Below, piece after piece: positions 53,232-62,498 of a DNA stretch of 64,000 nucleotides (the first letter of the stretch is position 1; every line of letters begins with the position of its first letter). The stretch is from assembly GCA_963799315.1 (NCBI GenBank), contig CAWCWP010000001.1, forward strand, positions 124,001 through 188,000, in the 5' to 3' direction. The DNA comes from Parerythrobacter_A sp963799315 (GTDB taxonomy: Bacteria > Pseudomonadota > Alphaproteobacteria > Sphingomonadales > Sphingomonadaceae). The position numbers were made by a program, and so were the translations under genes. The notes beneath the pieces are model-generated. The model did no database searches. It was not told the origin of the DNA and was given only the letters and a program-made list of their open reading frames with translations.

Positions 53232-54400
53232 GGGGCTTTTGCACCCGACGCCAAACCGTGCCGGTCGTTCACCAGCGTTTGCAACATTGCCTCGTAACGC
53301 GCGACATAGCCATCCCAGGACAGCGACTGGCGCACATTCTCGTCGATCCGTTCATTTGGCGATGCCGATTTAATTGCACGCAATTGGCGCTGGGCCACTG
53401 CGACGAAGTCCGGTGCGTCGTCTGCGCGCGCGATGGCGATACGGTCTCCTACGATGGCGGCGAGGTCCGGTGCTCCGCTGGCAGTAGTTGCCGCAACGCG
53501 AAGGCCGCTCGCCAATGCTTCGGATAGAACCATGCCGAAGCCGTCGTCGCGGCTGGGAAACAGGAACAAGTGGTGTCGGCGCATCTCGGCGGCCAGCGCA
53601 TCAGGCGAAAGGTAGCCGAGACTGTCGAATTGCGCGGATTGTGGAAACGGCACGTCGCCGCCCGCACCCACATGCGTGACGCGCAAATGCGGCTCTGCCG
53701 CCATCAATGTCGCAATCATGTCGCACCCCTTGCGGTGCGTGTAGGGCCCGACATAAAGCGCGCTGGGCGCCAGACCGGTTTGCTGTTTCGACTGGGAAGG
53801 GGGGTGGAACCGGTCCGTATCCACGCCGAGCGGTGTCACCCGCAGCCTGGCCGCATCCTCGCCTTGTTTCAGAAAACTGGCCTGGGCGTGGCGCGATAGC
53901 AGGACCACTTTGTCCGCGACATCGTAGGAAGCAAGCTCCCGTTCGATATACTCCGTATCGGGCAAAGGCAGGCCCGCACTGCGCGCAACGTCGCATTGTT
54001 CGTGAATATGGGTGGCTCCACGTTCGATCAGGACTACGGCACCGTCGGCTTTGGCGGATCGGGCGCTTTCCACCGCGACGGACGACAGCCCTATAAAGAC
54101 ATCGGACGGTGTGATCCGGCGCGCGGCCATCCTGTCCAGACGCGGCTTCAGGCGCAGCAGCCCCAGCGCGCGCATGCGCCAGTTACCGGCGCGCGGCGTC
54201 CGAAGCCGGAGCAACGCAATCGCCGATGCCGGCAGTAACGCAAGGAAGTAAGAGCGCACATTGGCATCCGGTAGTCCGTACCGGCGCGTTTTCCATTGCG
54301 GGAGCAATGTGTGGAACTGTACGTCGTGCCCGCGGTCAAGCAGTCCCTTGGCAAGATGATGAAGGTGAAAAGCGCGTGTGGTTACGATCGTGACCTTCAT
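53228..54400 (-). CDS. Glycosyltransferase family 4
   Basis: A 390-residue GT-B enzyme. Start 'MKVTIVTTRAFHLHHLAKGL' at ATG 54400; 'SALYVGPYTHRKGCDMI' and 'HLFLFPSRDDGFGMVLSEAL' contain the donor-binding glutamates (E-x7-E). It is the first gene of the minus-strand block and is divergent from the Wzy gene across 84 bp. A longer frame to 54607 runs over the Wzy start and is rejected. Confidence 0.9.
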   Translation of the reverse strand: MKVTIVTTRAFHLHHLAKGLLDRGHDVQFHTLLPQWKTRRYGLPDANVRSYFLALLPASAIALLRLRTPRAGNWRMRALGLLRLKPRLDRMAARRITPSDVFIGLSSVAVESARSAKADGAVVLIERGATHIHEQCDVARSAGLPLPDTEYIERELASYDVADKVVLLSRHAQASFLKQGEDAARLRVTPLGVDTDRFHPPSQSKQQTGLAPSALYVGPYTHRKGCDMIATLMAAEPHLRVTHVGAGGDVPFPQSAQFDSLGYLSPDALAAEMRRHHLFLFPSRDDGFGMVLSEALASGLRVAATTASGAPDLAAIVGDRIAIARADDAPDFVAVAQRQLRAIKSASPNERIDENVRQSLSWDGYVARYEAMLQTLVNDRHGLASGAKAP

Positions 54401-54484
54401 GAACTTTGCTTCGCCCGTCTCCGAATGGGGCGGGCTTAGCGATTTCCGTTCCGAATTCAACGACTGTCCTTTAGGGGAGCGCTC

Positions 54485-55864
54485 ATGGTCACTCTGATTT
54501 CGCTTACAACGCTGTTCGTCTGTCTGGTGTTGATGGCGGTGGGCTTCATGCGACCAAAGCCTGGCACGGCTATGCTGGCGGTGATCGGCCTGTTTTCCAT
54601 CGGGCATCTGGTTTTGCCGGGGCTGTTCGCCGATCGCACGCCGCTGGCATATGTCGATCCGGTGGATACGGCTCTGGTTGCGACAATGTGCCTTGTTTTT
54701 TTGCTGGCGATTGCTGCGGGCTATGCTTTTTTCGCCAAACGGCTGGTCGGGGCTACACCTTTCCAGTTGCCCGTTCTCGATACGCTTGCGGAGCGGTATT
54801 TCTGGCTCGGTCTGATTATCAGCGGGTCCGTCGTGCTGTATTTCTACGCCACCCAGAACGTCACGCTGTACCAGGCGGGAAGCGAGCGCGAAGCGGCGCT
54901 GACGGAACGATCCGTATTCCTGGGAGTGACATCGTTCTTTGTCGGGCTGATGCTGTCTGCCATCGGCTTGTATCTTGTTCTGGCGCTGGAACGCCGCAAC
55001 TGGATACGGCTGGGTGCGGTAGCGGTCATCCTGCTTGTCCTGCTTGCGATCCTTTCTACCGCGGGCCAGCGACTTGTATTCATCACGCCGATTTTCGTTG
55101 TGCTGGCGGCGCTTGTGGCACGGCGCAGGTATCGCACCGCCGGTCTTGCGCTGGCTTCGGGCGTGATCGCGCTGCTGCTCATCAGCCCGTTCGCGGTGGC
55201 GTTACGTTCTGGCGTCAGCGACGATACGCAGGATATCGAAGCGACCAATTTCACATATGGCGGATCACCGATCGAAACCGTGTTCCAATCTGTCCTCGAC
55301 CGCGCAGACCTGTTTTACAATATGGTCGACCTCAAGGCGCATACGGATAATCGCGGGCATGTCGGATCGGTTTATTACTGGTCCGTTCTCAGCACACCCA
55401 TCCCGCGGGCAATTTATCCGGCAAAGCCGTTCCAGCTATCGGGCAATGGCGAGCCGTCCGGCGAAGCGTCGATCCTGGCGTGGCAACTCAAGAAGGGCGG
55501 CACCAATGGCAGCCTGACGGCATTCGGTGCGATTGTCGCCTATCGTGAGGGCGGATGGATCTGGATGATCGCGAACGGTTTGCTGATGGGCGGACTTATT
55601 GCTCTGGCAGGCGCAGTTCTGGCGCGTGGCGGATTTATCGCCCAGGCTTTTTTCTGCCTCGCTTTCGTAAACTGGTCGGTTCGCAAGGTGCCTCCCAGCC
55701 TGTTCGAGGCGCTGGTCGATGTGATGACCTACCTGCCGATCGTGCTGGCGCTGATGCTGCTTGAATACGGCGTCCGGCAGTTCCGCGAACGGTCTGTAAA
55801 AGCAGCCTATTACGCGCCGACGCGGGACTCCGATGCAGGGAAAGCGACGATTCCGGGCGTCTGA
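54485..55864 (+). CDS. EPS repeat-unit polymerase (Wzy-like)
   Basis: A 459-residue protein with ten or more membrane helices and one large periplasmic loop between about residues 260 and 340 containing 'FYNMVDLKAHTDNRG' and 'SVLSTPIPRAIYPAKP', a layout typical of oligosaccharide repeat-unit polymerases (PF14296/EpsK-type). It would join EPS units at the periplasmic face. ATG 54485 follows AGGGGAG. It starts the plus-strand Wzy-Wzx-GT block. Confidence 0.82.
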   Translation: MVTLISLTTLFVCLVLMAVGFMRPKPGTAMLAVIGLFSIGHLVLPGLFADRTPLAYVDPVDTALVATMCLVFLLAIAAGYAFFAKRLVGATPFQLPVLDTLAERYFWLGLIISGSVVLYFYATQNVTLYQAGSEREAALTERSVFLGVTSFFVGLMLSAIGLYLVLALERRNWIRLGAVAVILLVLLAILSTAGQRLVFITPIFVVLAALVARRRYRTAGLALASGVIALLLISPFAVALRSGVSDDTQDIEATNFTYGGSPIETVFQSVLDRADLFYNMVDLKAHTDNRGHVGSVYYWSVLSTPIPRAIYPAKPFQLSGNGEPSGEASILAWQLKKGGTNGSLTAFGAIVAYREGGWIWMIANGLLMGGLIALAGAVLARGGFIAQAFFCLAFVNWSVRKVPPSLFEALVDVMTYLPIVLALMLLEYGVRQFRERSVKAAYYAPTRDSDAGKATIPGV

Positions 55865-55892
55865 TGTTATCGTTTCCGATGGCAGTACTGCG

Positions 55893-57173
55893 ATGAAGGC
55901 CGGCAATATCGCGCGACTTGCGGGGGCAAGCTGGGGTCAGGTCATCGCAGGGCTGGTCCAGATCGCTTCGCTGCGTTTTTATACCGAGATGCTCGGGCCG
56001 GAAGGGTTCGGTTCGGCCATACTGGCGCTGGGTGTTCTCGCGCTACTCGATGGTATCGGCGTCATGGCATTCTCCCAGACGCTGCCGCAGCTCATCAAGG
56101 ATGAACCCGATCGCACGCGCCGCGTGAACAAGGCGCTGGCCACAGGCCTGGACGCAGCAAAGTGGCTGGCGATCATTGGTGCGGGCGCTGCCTTGGCGAC
56201 TGCCGCCGTCTATTCCCTGTTCGAGGGCGCAATCGCGCTGGTTGCAGCTACTTTGTATGCCGCGGCCGAACCGGTGCGATCCGCCGGACAGAAAATTGCC
56301 ATGATGGACCGTCGTGTAAACCTGCTGTCTGCGTGGGTATCCACCGAGGCGATAGCTACGTTGGCAGGATCGCTGCTTGCCATCGTCATATTGGAAGGTT
56401 CGGTCCTGTCCCTCGTCGTGGGGGCCGTGACAGGCCGCGCGCTTGTGGCGTTCGCCTTTTCGGTTCGCGCACTCGGGCACCCTGCGGGCTGGAACTTCGA
56501 CCGCATCTGGGCTCGTGTGCAGCGCACCCGACTGCTGGGTATTGCTATCCCAATCGCGCTGGCGGCACCGCTCGGCTGGGCCGCAGGGTATGCCGACCGC
56601 TATATTATAGCGGGTACCGTCGGGCTGGTGGAAGCTGGCATCCTCGCTGCGCTGGTCGGCGTAGTGGTGCGTCCGTTCACCATTGTCGGCAGTGGATTGA
56701 CGACCCTGTACCGGCCCGATCTGCTTGACGATGCGGCAGGCCGACTGGAACACGGCAAACGCCCCTTGCGCGACTGGAATATCAGTGCGCTTGCGATCGG
56801 ACTTGCCGGAGTTGCCGCAGTCGGGTTGCTCGGCCCGTGGGTCGCCGGTCTGGTCCTGGCCTTCCCGATTTCCGAATATCCGGTCCGCACAATCATGATC
56901 CTGCTCGCGATATCGCAGACCGCCGCAATCGTGACGCATAGCTTCGACAACTTCACTCTTGCCGCAGAGCGCAGTCGCCTCATTCTGTTGACCCAGGCGG
57001 CGACACTGCCGTTCGGGCTTGCCGCCATTCTGGTCGGTTCGCTTTTCGCCGGTTTGTCCGGTGCAGCGGGTGGACGGATCGTGCAGGAAACCCTGCGTCT
57101 CGCGGCTGCTGCAGCCCTGGCACGCTATGTCATGCGGACGGGTACCGGCACACGGGAGGGGAGGCCTGCATGA
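55893..57173 (+). CDS. Polysaccharide flippase (Wzx, MOP superfamily)
   Basis: A 426-residue protein with about twelve to fourteen membrane helices. 'ARLAGASWGQVIAGLVQIASLRFYTEMLGPEGFG' spans the N-terminal Wzx/RfbX pattern. It would flip lipid-linked EPS units to the periplasm. ATG 55893 is used; an in-frame ATG at 55833 would overlap the polymerase gene and adds a non-membrane stretch. Its TGA overlaps the next ATG (ATGA). Confidence 0.88.
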   Translation: MKAGNIARLAGASWGQVIAGLVQIASLRFYTEMLGPEGFGSAILALGVLALLDGIGVMAFSQTLPQLIKDEPDRTRRVNKALATGLDAAKWLAIIGAGAALATAAVYSLFEGAIALVAATLYAAAEPVRSAGQKIAMMDRRVNLLSAWVSTEAIATLAGSLLAIVILEGSVLSLVVGAVTGRALVAFAFSVRALGHPAGWNFDRIWARVQRTRLLGIAIPIALAAPLGWAAGYADRYIIAGTVGLVEAGILAALVGVVVRPFTIVGSGLTTLYRPDLLDDAAGRLEHGKRPLRDWNISALAIGLAGVAAVGLLGPWVAGLVLAFPISEYPVRTIMILLAISQTAAIVTHSFDNFTLAAERSRLILLTQAATLPFGLAAILVGSLFAGLSGAAGGRIVQETLRLAAAAALARYVMRTGTGTREGRPA

Positions 57174-58336
57174 AGCTGTTACGGATTATCGCCACGGTCG
57201 ATCCGCGTAGCGGAGGACCAATCAGCGGCATCCGCAAGATCGACCGGCATCTGCGGGCCTTGGGTGTCGAAGCCGAAGTCCTGTCGCTCGATCCGCCGGA
57301 ATCAGAGGCGATTGCCGGCTTTCCAATACCGGTCCATCCGCTCGGAAAGCCGCGAACATCCCGGTTTGCGCGATGGGCGTCCTACACCCCGGCAGCAATC
57401 GACTGGTTACGAAATCATGTGTCCGCGTACGATGCCGTCGCTGTGCATGGTTTGTGGAATTATGCGACGCATGTCGCACGGCGGGCGCTGGTCGGCGGCG
57501 ATACGCCTTACGTGGTTTATCCGCACGGGATGCTCGACCCCTGGTTCGCACACAAATACCCCGCCAAAACCGCCGTCAAACGGGTGTTGTGGCGGGTAAA
57601 CGAAGGGCCCCTGCTGAACGGTGCGAACGCCGTTCTTTTCACGAGCGAAGAAGAGCGTCTGCAAGCGCGCATCGGATATAGGCCCTGGTCGGTGACGGAG
57701 CGTGTGGTGCGGTATGGCACCGAACCGGTCGGCAAAGGCGACGCAGATGATTTGGCAGCCTTTCGTTCGCGCGTACCGCATTTGCAGGATCGCCCCTTCC
57801 TGCTGTTTCTTGGCAGACTGCACGAGAAAAAGGGCTGCGAACTGCTGGTGCGCGCTTATGCCGCCCATAGAGAGACGCTCGATGCGGATTTGGTCATGGC
57901 CGGACCTGACGATACCGGCATCGGAACCGGTCTTCGCGCACTTGCACAGCAGCTTGGAGTTGGCCTTCGCATACACTGGCCCGGTATGGTGACAGGCGCA
58001 GTCAAGCGGGGTGCGCTGCATCTGGCACAAGCCTTTGTTCTACCCTCGCATCAGGAAAATTTCGGTATTGCCGTGGCAGAAGCGATGTCTTGCAGCGTTC
58101 CCGTACTTGTCAGCGACAAGGTCAACATCTGGCGCGAAATCGAACAGGCGGGCGCCGGGCTGGTCGAACCCGATACGCAGCAGGGAACGTCGGCGCTATT
58201 GGAGCGATGGTCCAACACCACCCCGCATGAACGCGCCGACATGAAGCGTGCTGCAACCTCGCTGTACGAAGACAGGTTCACCGCAGCGGCGGCGGCAGAG
58301 GATCTGGCCGACGTCCTGCACGAGATCACGCAATAA
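57170..58336 (+). CDS. Glycosyltransferase family 4
   Basis: A 388-residue GT-B glycosyltransferase. 'DPRSGGPISGIRKIDRHLRALG' is the N-terminal GT4 loop, 'FLLFLGRLHEKKGCELLV' begins the donor domain, and 'FVLPSHQENFGIAVAEAM' holds the E-x7-E motif. Co-translated with Wzx through a four-base overlap. Sugar specificity unknown. Confidence 0.92.
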   Translation: MKLLRIIATVDPRSGGPISGIRKIDRHLRALGVEAEVLSLDPPESEAIAGFPIPVHPLGKPRTSRFARWASYTPAAIDWLRNHVSAYDAVAVHGLWNYATHVARRALVGGDTPYVVYPHGMLDPWFAHKYPAKTAVKRVLWRVNEGPLLNGANAVLFTSEEERLQARIGYRPWSVTERVVRYGTEPVGKGDADDLAAFRSRVPHLQDRPFLLFLGRLHEKKGCELLVRAYAAHRETLDADLVMAGPDDTGIGTGLRALAQQLGVGLRIHWPGMVTGAVKRGALHLAQAFVLPSHQENFGIAVAEAMSCSVPVLVSDKVNIWREIEQAGAGLVEPDTQQGTSALLERWSNTTPHERADMKRAATSLYEDRFTAAAAAEDLADVLHEITQ

Positions 58337-58427
58337 GCATTTTCCTACACGAACCGATATGGTTAGCGATGACGCTCTTTCGAGTCGGGCAACGAGTTCC
58401 GGCAAGCTATTCAGGAGCGCTCTCGCC

Positions 58428-59783
58428 ATGAAGTCCCGCACGATGCAATTCGCCGCCCCTTACGCGACCGTAGCCGGACAGGCTTTCGGACGTGAGGGTG
58501 CGTCCGCAGTCCCGGTTGATCGCACTACGCCACTCCCGGTGCTACCGGCAGTGCAGAAAGCCACATTTCGTTCGACGATCATGGACTTTGCACCACCTGC
58601 CAACTCCAATGATGTCGCGGCGCTGCTCCCCCTGTCATATGGCCGCACCGGCTATCTGACGAGTATGCGTGTCAGCGCGACGGCGGCGGCATCGCCCGGT
58701 ATTCCGCTGTCGATTTGCCGCACGAAAAATGGTGGCGGTTTGCCCGACTTTGCCACGACCGCACCCTGCCGTAGTGTCGACAATCGCCCGGCCATCGGAT
58801 TCGGTGCGTTCAATACGGTGCGGGGAAATATAGGCGGAACGCGGCAGAGATTGGGCGCCGGTGTGCTTGTCCCCAGCTCGCCCGGTAATCCAGGACGTGC
58901 ACTGACCGTCGGTTTCGGGCCGGGTGGGCAGCCTTCCATTGCAGGCCTGAACGAATGGCTGACGCTTGATTGGGGCGGACAGCCGGTGCCCGATCAATGT
59001 CGCCTGACCATTGAAGTCGAGTGGGAAGAACGCACGGAAGTGCCCGTTTTCTTTGCCGGGGACAGCACGACATCCAACGCAAAAACCTTGTTCCAGCACC
59101 TTTCGCAATCACAAGCGCTGGCGATGCAGGGCAATTTGCTGAACGCCGGTTCCAACGGGTACCGATTGATTGATTACCTGAAGCACACCAACGGCATTCC
59201 CTTTGCGCAAGGTTCGAACGGCGTGCTTGACCGGATGGGCGGAATGCCCGGCGTTCTGGTACTATGCTTCGGTTTGAACGATATACGCCAAGGCCAGGTG
59301 GCGCGGAACGAACTGATCAGCATGATCGATGCCGCGATCCACGCGACCTTGAACGGGACAGTCGCCGGAGAAGAATATCGGTCCGGCATGGGTGCGAAAA
59401 CGGCGTTTGCCTGGCCGTCTACGATTGCCCCCAATCCCGACGCGCGTATTATCCTGTGGACGCCGAATAGCGTCGCTTCGGATCAGAACCAGTCGGGCTG
59501 GATCGTTCTGCAAAACCGCTTTGCCGGTTTGTCGCTGGAACAGGCGGCACAGACAATGACGGACGATCTGCGATTGGCATATGCTGCGTTCGCCGAGGAC
59601 CGGAGGATCTTCCGGCTGGTGGACAAACAGCAGGTATTCGGTGCGATCAGCCGCCCGCTTGAACAGATGCCGCTCCTGAAGGATTCGTTGCATCCCAACA
59701 CGCGTGGCGAAACGCTGTCGGCGCGCCAGATATTTCCGCATATCCTCGATGCTCTGGCAAGTATCCGGGACGAGTTACTTTAA
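58428..59783 (+). CDS. SGNH/GDSL hydrolase with N-terminal extension
   Basis: A 451-residue protein. The SGNH hydrolase half has 'FFAGDSTTSN' (catalytic Ser213 in GDST), 'FGLNDIRQ' (Gly/Asn block III) and 'DSLHPNTRG' (Asp419/His422). Residues 1-205 form a separate beta-rich region of unknown family. Likely an esterase or acetyltransferase-like enzyme acting on O-acyl groups of the EPS. No export signal is evident. ATG 58428 has AGGAG nine bases upstream; ATG 58359 is an alternative. Confidence 0.82.
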   Translation: MKSRTMQFAAPYATVAGQAFGREGASAVPVDRTTPLPVLPAVQKATFRSTIMDFAPPANSNDVAALLPLSYGRTGYLTSMRVSATAAASPGIPLSICRTKNGGGLPDFATTAPCRSVDNRPAIGFGAFNTVRGNIGGTRQRLGAGVLVPSSPGNPGRALTVGFGPGGQPSIAGLNEWLTLDWGGQPVPDQCRLTIEVEWEERTEVPVFFAGDSTTSNAKTLFQHLSQSQALAMQGNLLNAGSNGYRLIDYLKHTNGIPFAQGSNGVLDRMGGMPGVLVLCFGLNDIRQGQVARNELISMIDAAIHATLNGTVAGEEYRSGMGAKTAFAWPSTIAPNPDARIILWTPNSVASDQNQSGWIVLQNRFAGLSLEQAAQTMTDDLRLAYAAFAEDRRIFRLVDKQQVFGAISRPLEQMPLLKDSLHPNTRGETLSARQIFPHILDALASIRDELL

Positions 59784-59819
59784 CCTGTCGCACAGGGTCG
59801 CCATGTTCTAGGCGGGCAT

Positions 59820-60806
59820 ATGGATACGCATCCCAAGCTCCCCATCACGGCCGTCGTACTGACGTTCAACGAGGCGCTGCATGTCGAGCGCCTTATGCAG
59901 AACCTCGCGCCGGTCGAACAGGTCGTCGTGGTGGATTCGCATTCCACGGATAATACGGTCGAAATCGTAAAGGCATATGGTGCGCGGGTTCTGGAGCGAC
60001 CGTTTACCACCTACGCCGAACAGATGGAATGGGCACTGGATGCAGCGGACATTCGTACCGAGTGGACGTTGCGGATCGATGCCGACGAGATCCTGGAGCC
60101 TGACCTGTGGCATAATTTGCAAACAAGGCTCGCGCAGCTGGACCCGGACATTTGCGGGCTTCGGTTCAAGCGAAAGCACATATTCATGGGTCGCTGGGTC
60201 CGGCATGGCGGACGGTATCCGGTTACCCTTCTTCGCCTATGGCGTACTGGTACGGCTCGTATCGAACAGCGGTTCATGGATGAACATATCTATCTTACGT
60301 TGGGGCGGTCGATCGTAATGAACGGCGGGTTCGCGGACGTGAACCTGAAAGATGCCGCAGCCTTCACGGCCAAGCATAATGGCTATGCAACCCGCGAAGC
60401 AGTCGACGTGCTGGCGCAGAAATACGATCTCATGGCATTCGGCAATGCGAGCGAGGCTCTCAGGGGGCAGGCCGGTACGAAACGAAAATGGAAGGAGCGG
60501 CTGTACAATCGCATGCCGTTCGGCGTCGGCCCGCTCCTGTATTTCCTCTGGCGCTTCGTCTTCCAGCTGGGCTTTCTGGATGGCAGGGAAGGGCGCATCT
60601 ACCATGTGCTTCAGGGCTTCTGGTACCGCTATCTGGTAGACGTAAGAACACTGGAATTCGAACGCGCGATGGCAGGGTGCGAAACGAAGGCAACGCGCCG
60701 GGACGCGCTGGCCCGAGTGAGCGGCTATGATTTATCCGAATTCACGCCCCGTGAAGGGGACACGACCGATCGCGTGGAAACGCGCGCCGCAGGGTTGCCG
60801 GAATAA
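59820..60806 (+). CDS. Glycosyltransferase family 2
   Basis: A 328-residue GT-A glycosyltransferase. 'ITAVVLTFNEALHVERLM' and 'VVVVDSHSTDNTVEIV' form the nucleotide fold, and 'TLRIDADEILEPDL' has the D-x-D. It resembles the WaaE/WcaA-like group with a C-terminal membrane-associated region ('GVGPLLYFLWRFVFQLGF'). It is last in the plus-strand block and its 3' end overlaps the convergent WcaF-like gene by 82 bp. Confidence 0.9.
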   Translation: MDTHPKLPITAVVLTFNEALHVERLMQNLAPVEQVVVVDSHSTDNTVEIVKAYGARVLERPFTTYAEQMEWALDAADIRTEWTLRIDADEILEPDLWHNLQTRLAQLDPDICGLRFKRKHIFMGRWVRHGGRYPVTLLRLWRTGTARIEQRFMDEHIYLTLGRSIVMNGGFADVNLKDAAAFTAKHNGYATREAVDVLAQKYDLMAFGNASEALRGQAGTKRKWKERLYNRMPFGVGPLLYFLWRFVFQLGFLDGREGRIYHVLQGFWYRYLVDVRTLEFERAMAGCETKATRRDALARVSGYDLSEFTPREGDTTDRVETRAAGLPE

Positions 60807-61321
60807 ACGCACCAGGGCTCCAGATCTGCAAAGGCTGCACTTCGCGCGCCAAGAACCGCACCTTCACCAATGCACACACCCGGTCCGACAAACGCCTCTG
60901 CTGCGACCCAGGCTTGCGCCGAAATTGTAATTGGGCGCGCATAAAGCTGGAAATGCGGGTCACGGTAATCGTGCGTTCCCGTACACAGAAACGCTCGCTG
61001 CGAGATGATGGCGCCGCGACCGATGGTGATGCGGGCCATCGTATAACACTCTACACCCGGACCCAACGTCGCATGATCTTCGATAACCAGGTTCGACGGT
61101 AACCAAATACGGGCGCTGCCGTAAACTGTCGCACTGCTGGCAATGGTCGCGCCGAAAAACCTGAGTACGAACACGCGCCAGCGATTGAACTGGCGCGGTG
61201 TGTATCGACAGGCAAGACTCCAGGCGATCAGGAACGCAAGTCTGGTCAGGCGATTACCGAGCGAAAAGCTCGGTCCCCCGTCAAGGGGACGGCTTTCCGG
61301 CGCTTCGAGGGGACGGCTCAT
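60725..61321 (-). CDS. WcaF-like left-handed beta-helix acetyltransferase
   Basis: A 198-residue hexapeptide-repeat acyltransferase. Repeats such as 'LVIEDHATLGPGVE', 'ITIGRGAIISQRAFLCTGTHD' and 'EAFVGPGVCIGEGAVLGARS' and the catalytic His in 'GTHDYRDPHF' match colanic-acid WcaF/LpxA-type transferases. It probably O-acetylates an EPS sugar with acetyl-CoA. Its ATG overlaps the stop of the TPR-protein gene by four bases. Confidence 0.9.
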   Translation of the reverse strand: MSRPLEAPESRPLDGGPSFSLGNRLTRLAFLIAWSLACRYTPRQFNRWRVFVLRFFGATIASSATVYGSARIWLPSNLVIEDHATLGPGVECYTMARITIGRGAIISQRAFLCTGTHDYRDPHFQLYARPITISAQAWVAAEAFVGPGVCIGEGAVLGARSAAFADLEPWCVYSGNPAARVSTRSVVSPSRGVNSDKS

Positions 61322-62484
61322 CGGCGCGATGGGTCGAGCGGCCCGATATCGATCGACTCAATTTCGACAAGGCGGGCGGTCGCCGGTGCACGGATTGCCA
61401 ATAGCTGATGGTTGCAGCTTTCGGGAACGGTGTAGCCGACGATGCCCGGATCGGCAGTACCGGCAAGATCGATAGCGGGCAAAGGTTTGGATAGGCAGGA
61501 TAATGTTACGTAATCCTGGGCCCGCAACGTGCTGGACCCTGCACCCCGCAAGCGCACGACTATGGCCCCCTTCGGCAACAGTACCGCTTGCGACACCAGC
61601 TCTACAGCGCGACCGCTATCGTTACCCAGTTCCAGGCGTCCGTTGCCTATAACGGCATATGTTTGCGGTTTAGCCGAGACCTTCCAATCGAAAGGAGTTC
61701 CACCGCTGGCGAACGGGCGCACGAATTGGTGGTTTTGGACGAAGCGCGTTTTGCCTGACCCACAGGCGGCGCGGTATAACCGGTATGCTTCGGCATGGCG
61801 TTGTGCGGTGTAGAACATCGTATTGATACGCGAACGCGCAGGCTGGCATGCGATAGGCAGGTCGTAGGCGGTGCGGGCAGACTCGAACACCGACAGCCGG
61901 TTTGCAAAGGCTGCAGGTGGCAGGGCGCCGGCATCGGCAAGGATATCGGATAGCCAAGGCGGGTTGTCACGCATCTGGACCCCAAGCGCCGCACGGCCGG
62001 CTTCAGTCGCTTCGAGCTGGGCGAGGCCGGCTCGTGTCCCCTCCGACCGGTCGCCTGTGCGTAGCAGTGCGTCGACCCGCAACGCGGCAGGACCGGCTTC
62101 GCCCCTCTGAAGCGCTGCCGCCATCCAGTAAAGCTGCGTCGGGCGGTTCCGCCAGCCACCTTGAGCGGCCACCTCGAATGCAGCCTGTGCTCTCTCGGCA
62201 TCACCAGACTGTAGTGCAATGGCCCCTAGTAAAGCAGGCGGCTCCGCCGACATCGGCATCTTGCGCAAAGCCTTGGCGGCTGCGGCGGCTGCATTTGCAG
62301 CGTCGCCGGACCGAAGCGCCGCACGAGCATCTGCCAGATGCGTATTTGCCGCAAACGGTGCGATCGGTCGCATTGTCGCCGCGGTGCCGGACCTGTTCAA
62401 TCGGTCGACACCCAAATTAACGACGGCAAGAGCATAGAAGGCTGCAAAAACACACGCCGCTACAGCCAGGACCTTCCGTGCCAT
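61318..62484 (-). CDS. EPS-locus protein with N-terminal anchor and TPR-like repeats
   Basis: A 388-residue protein. One hydrophobic helix at residues 4-22 (signal or anchor) is followed by Ala-rich TPR-like repeats up to about residue 150 ('ADARAALRSGDAANAAAAAA', 'GDAERAQAAFEVAAQ') and a C-terminal domain of unknown type ('FDWKVS', 'GRLELGNDSG'). It lies 14 bp after the Wzc-like gene and overlaps the WcaF-like gene. A periplasmic assembly or export role is inferred from context only. Confidence 0.65.
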   Translation of the reverse strand: MARKVLAVAACVFAAFYALAVVNLGVDRLNRSGTAATMRPIAPFAANTHLADARAALRSGDAANAAAAAAKALRKMPMSAEPPALLGAIALQSGDAERAQAAFEVAAQGGWRNRPTQLYWMAAALQRGEAGPAALRVDALLRTGDRSEGTRAGLAQLEATEAGRAALGVQMRDNPPWLSDILADAGALPPAAFANRLSVFESARTAYDLPIACQPARSRINTMFYTAQRHAEAYRLYRAACGSGKTRFVQNHQFVRPFASGGTPFDWKVSAKPQTYAVIGNGRLELGNDSGRAVELVSQAVLLPKGAIVVRLRGAGSSTLRAQDYVTLSCLSKPLPAIDLAGTADPGIVGYTVPESCNHQLLAIRAPATARLVEIESIDIGPLDPSRR

Positions 62485-62498
62485 TGCAGAAAAGCCTG

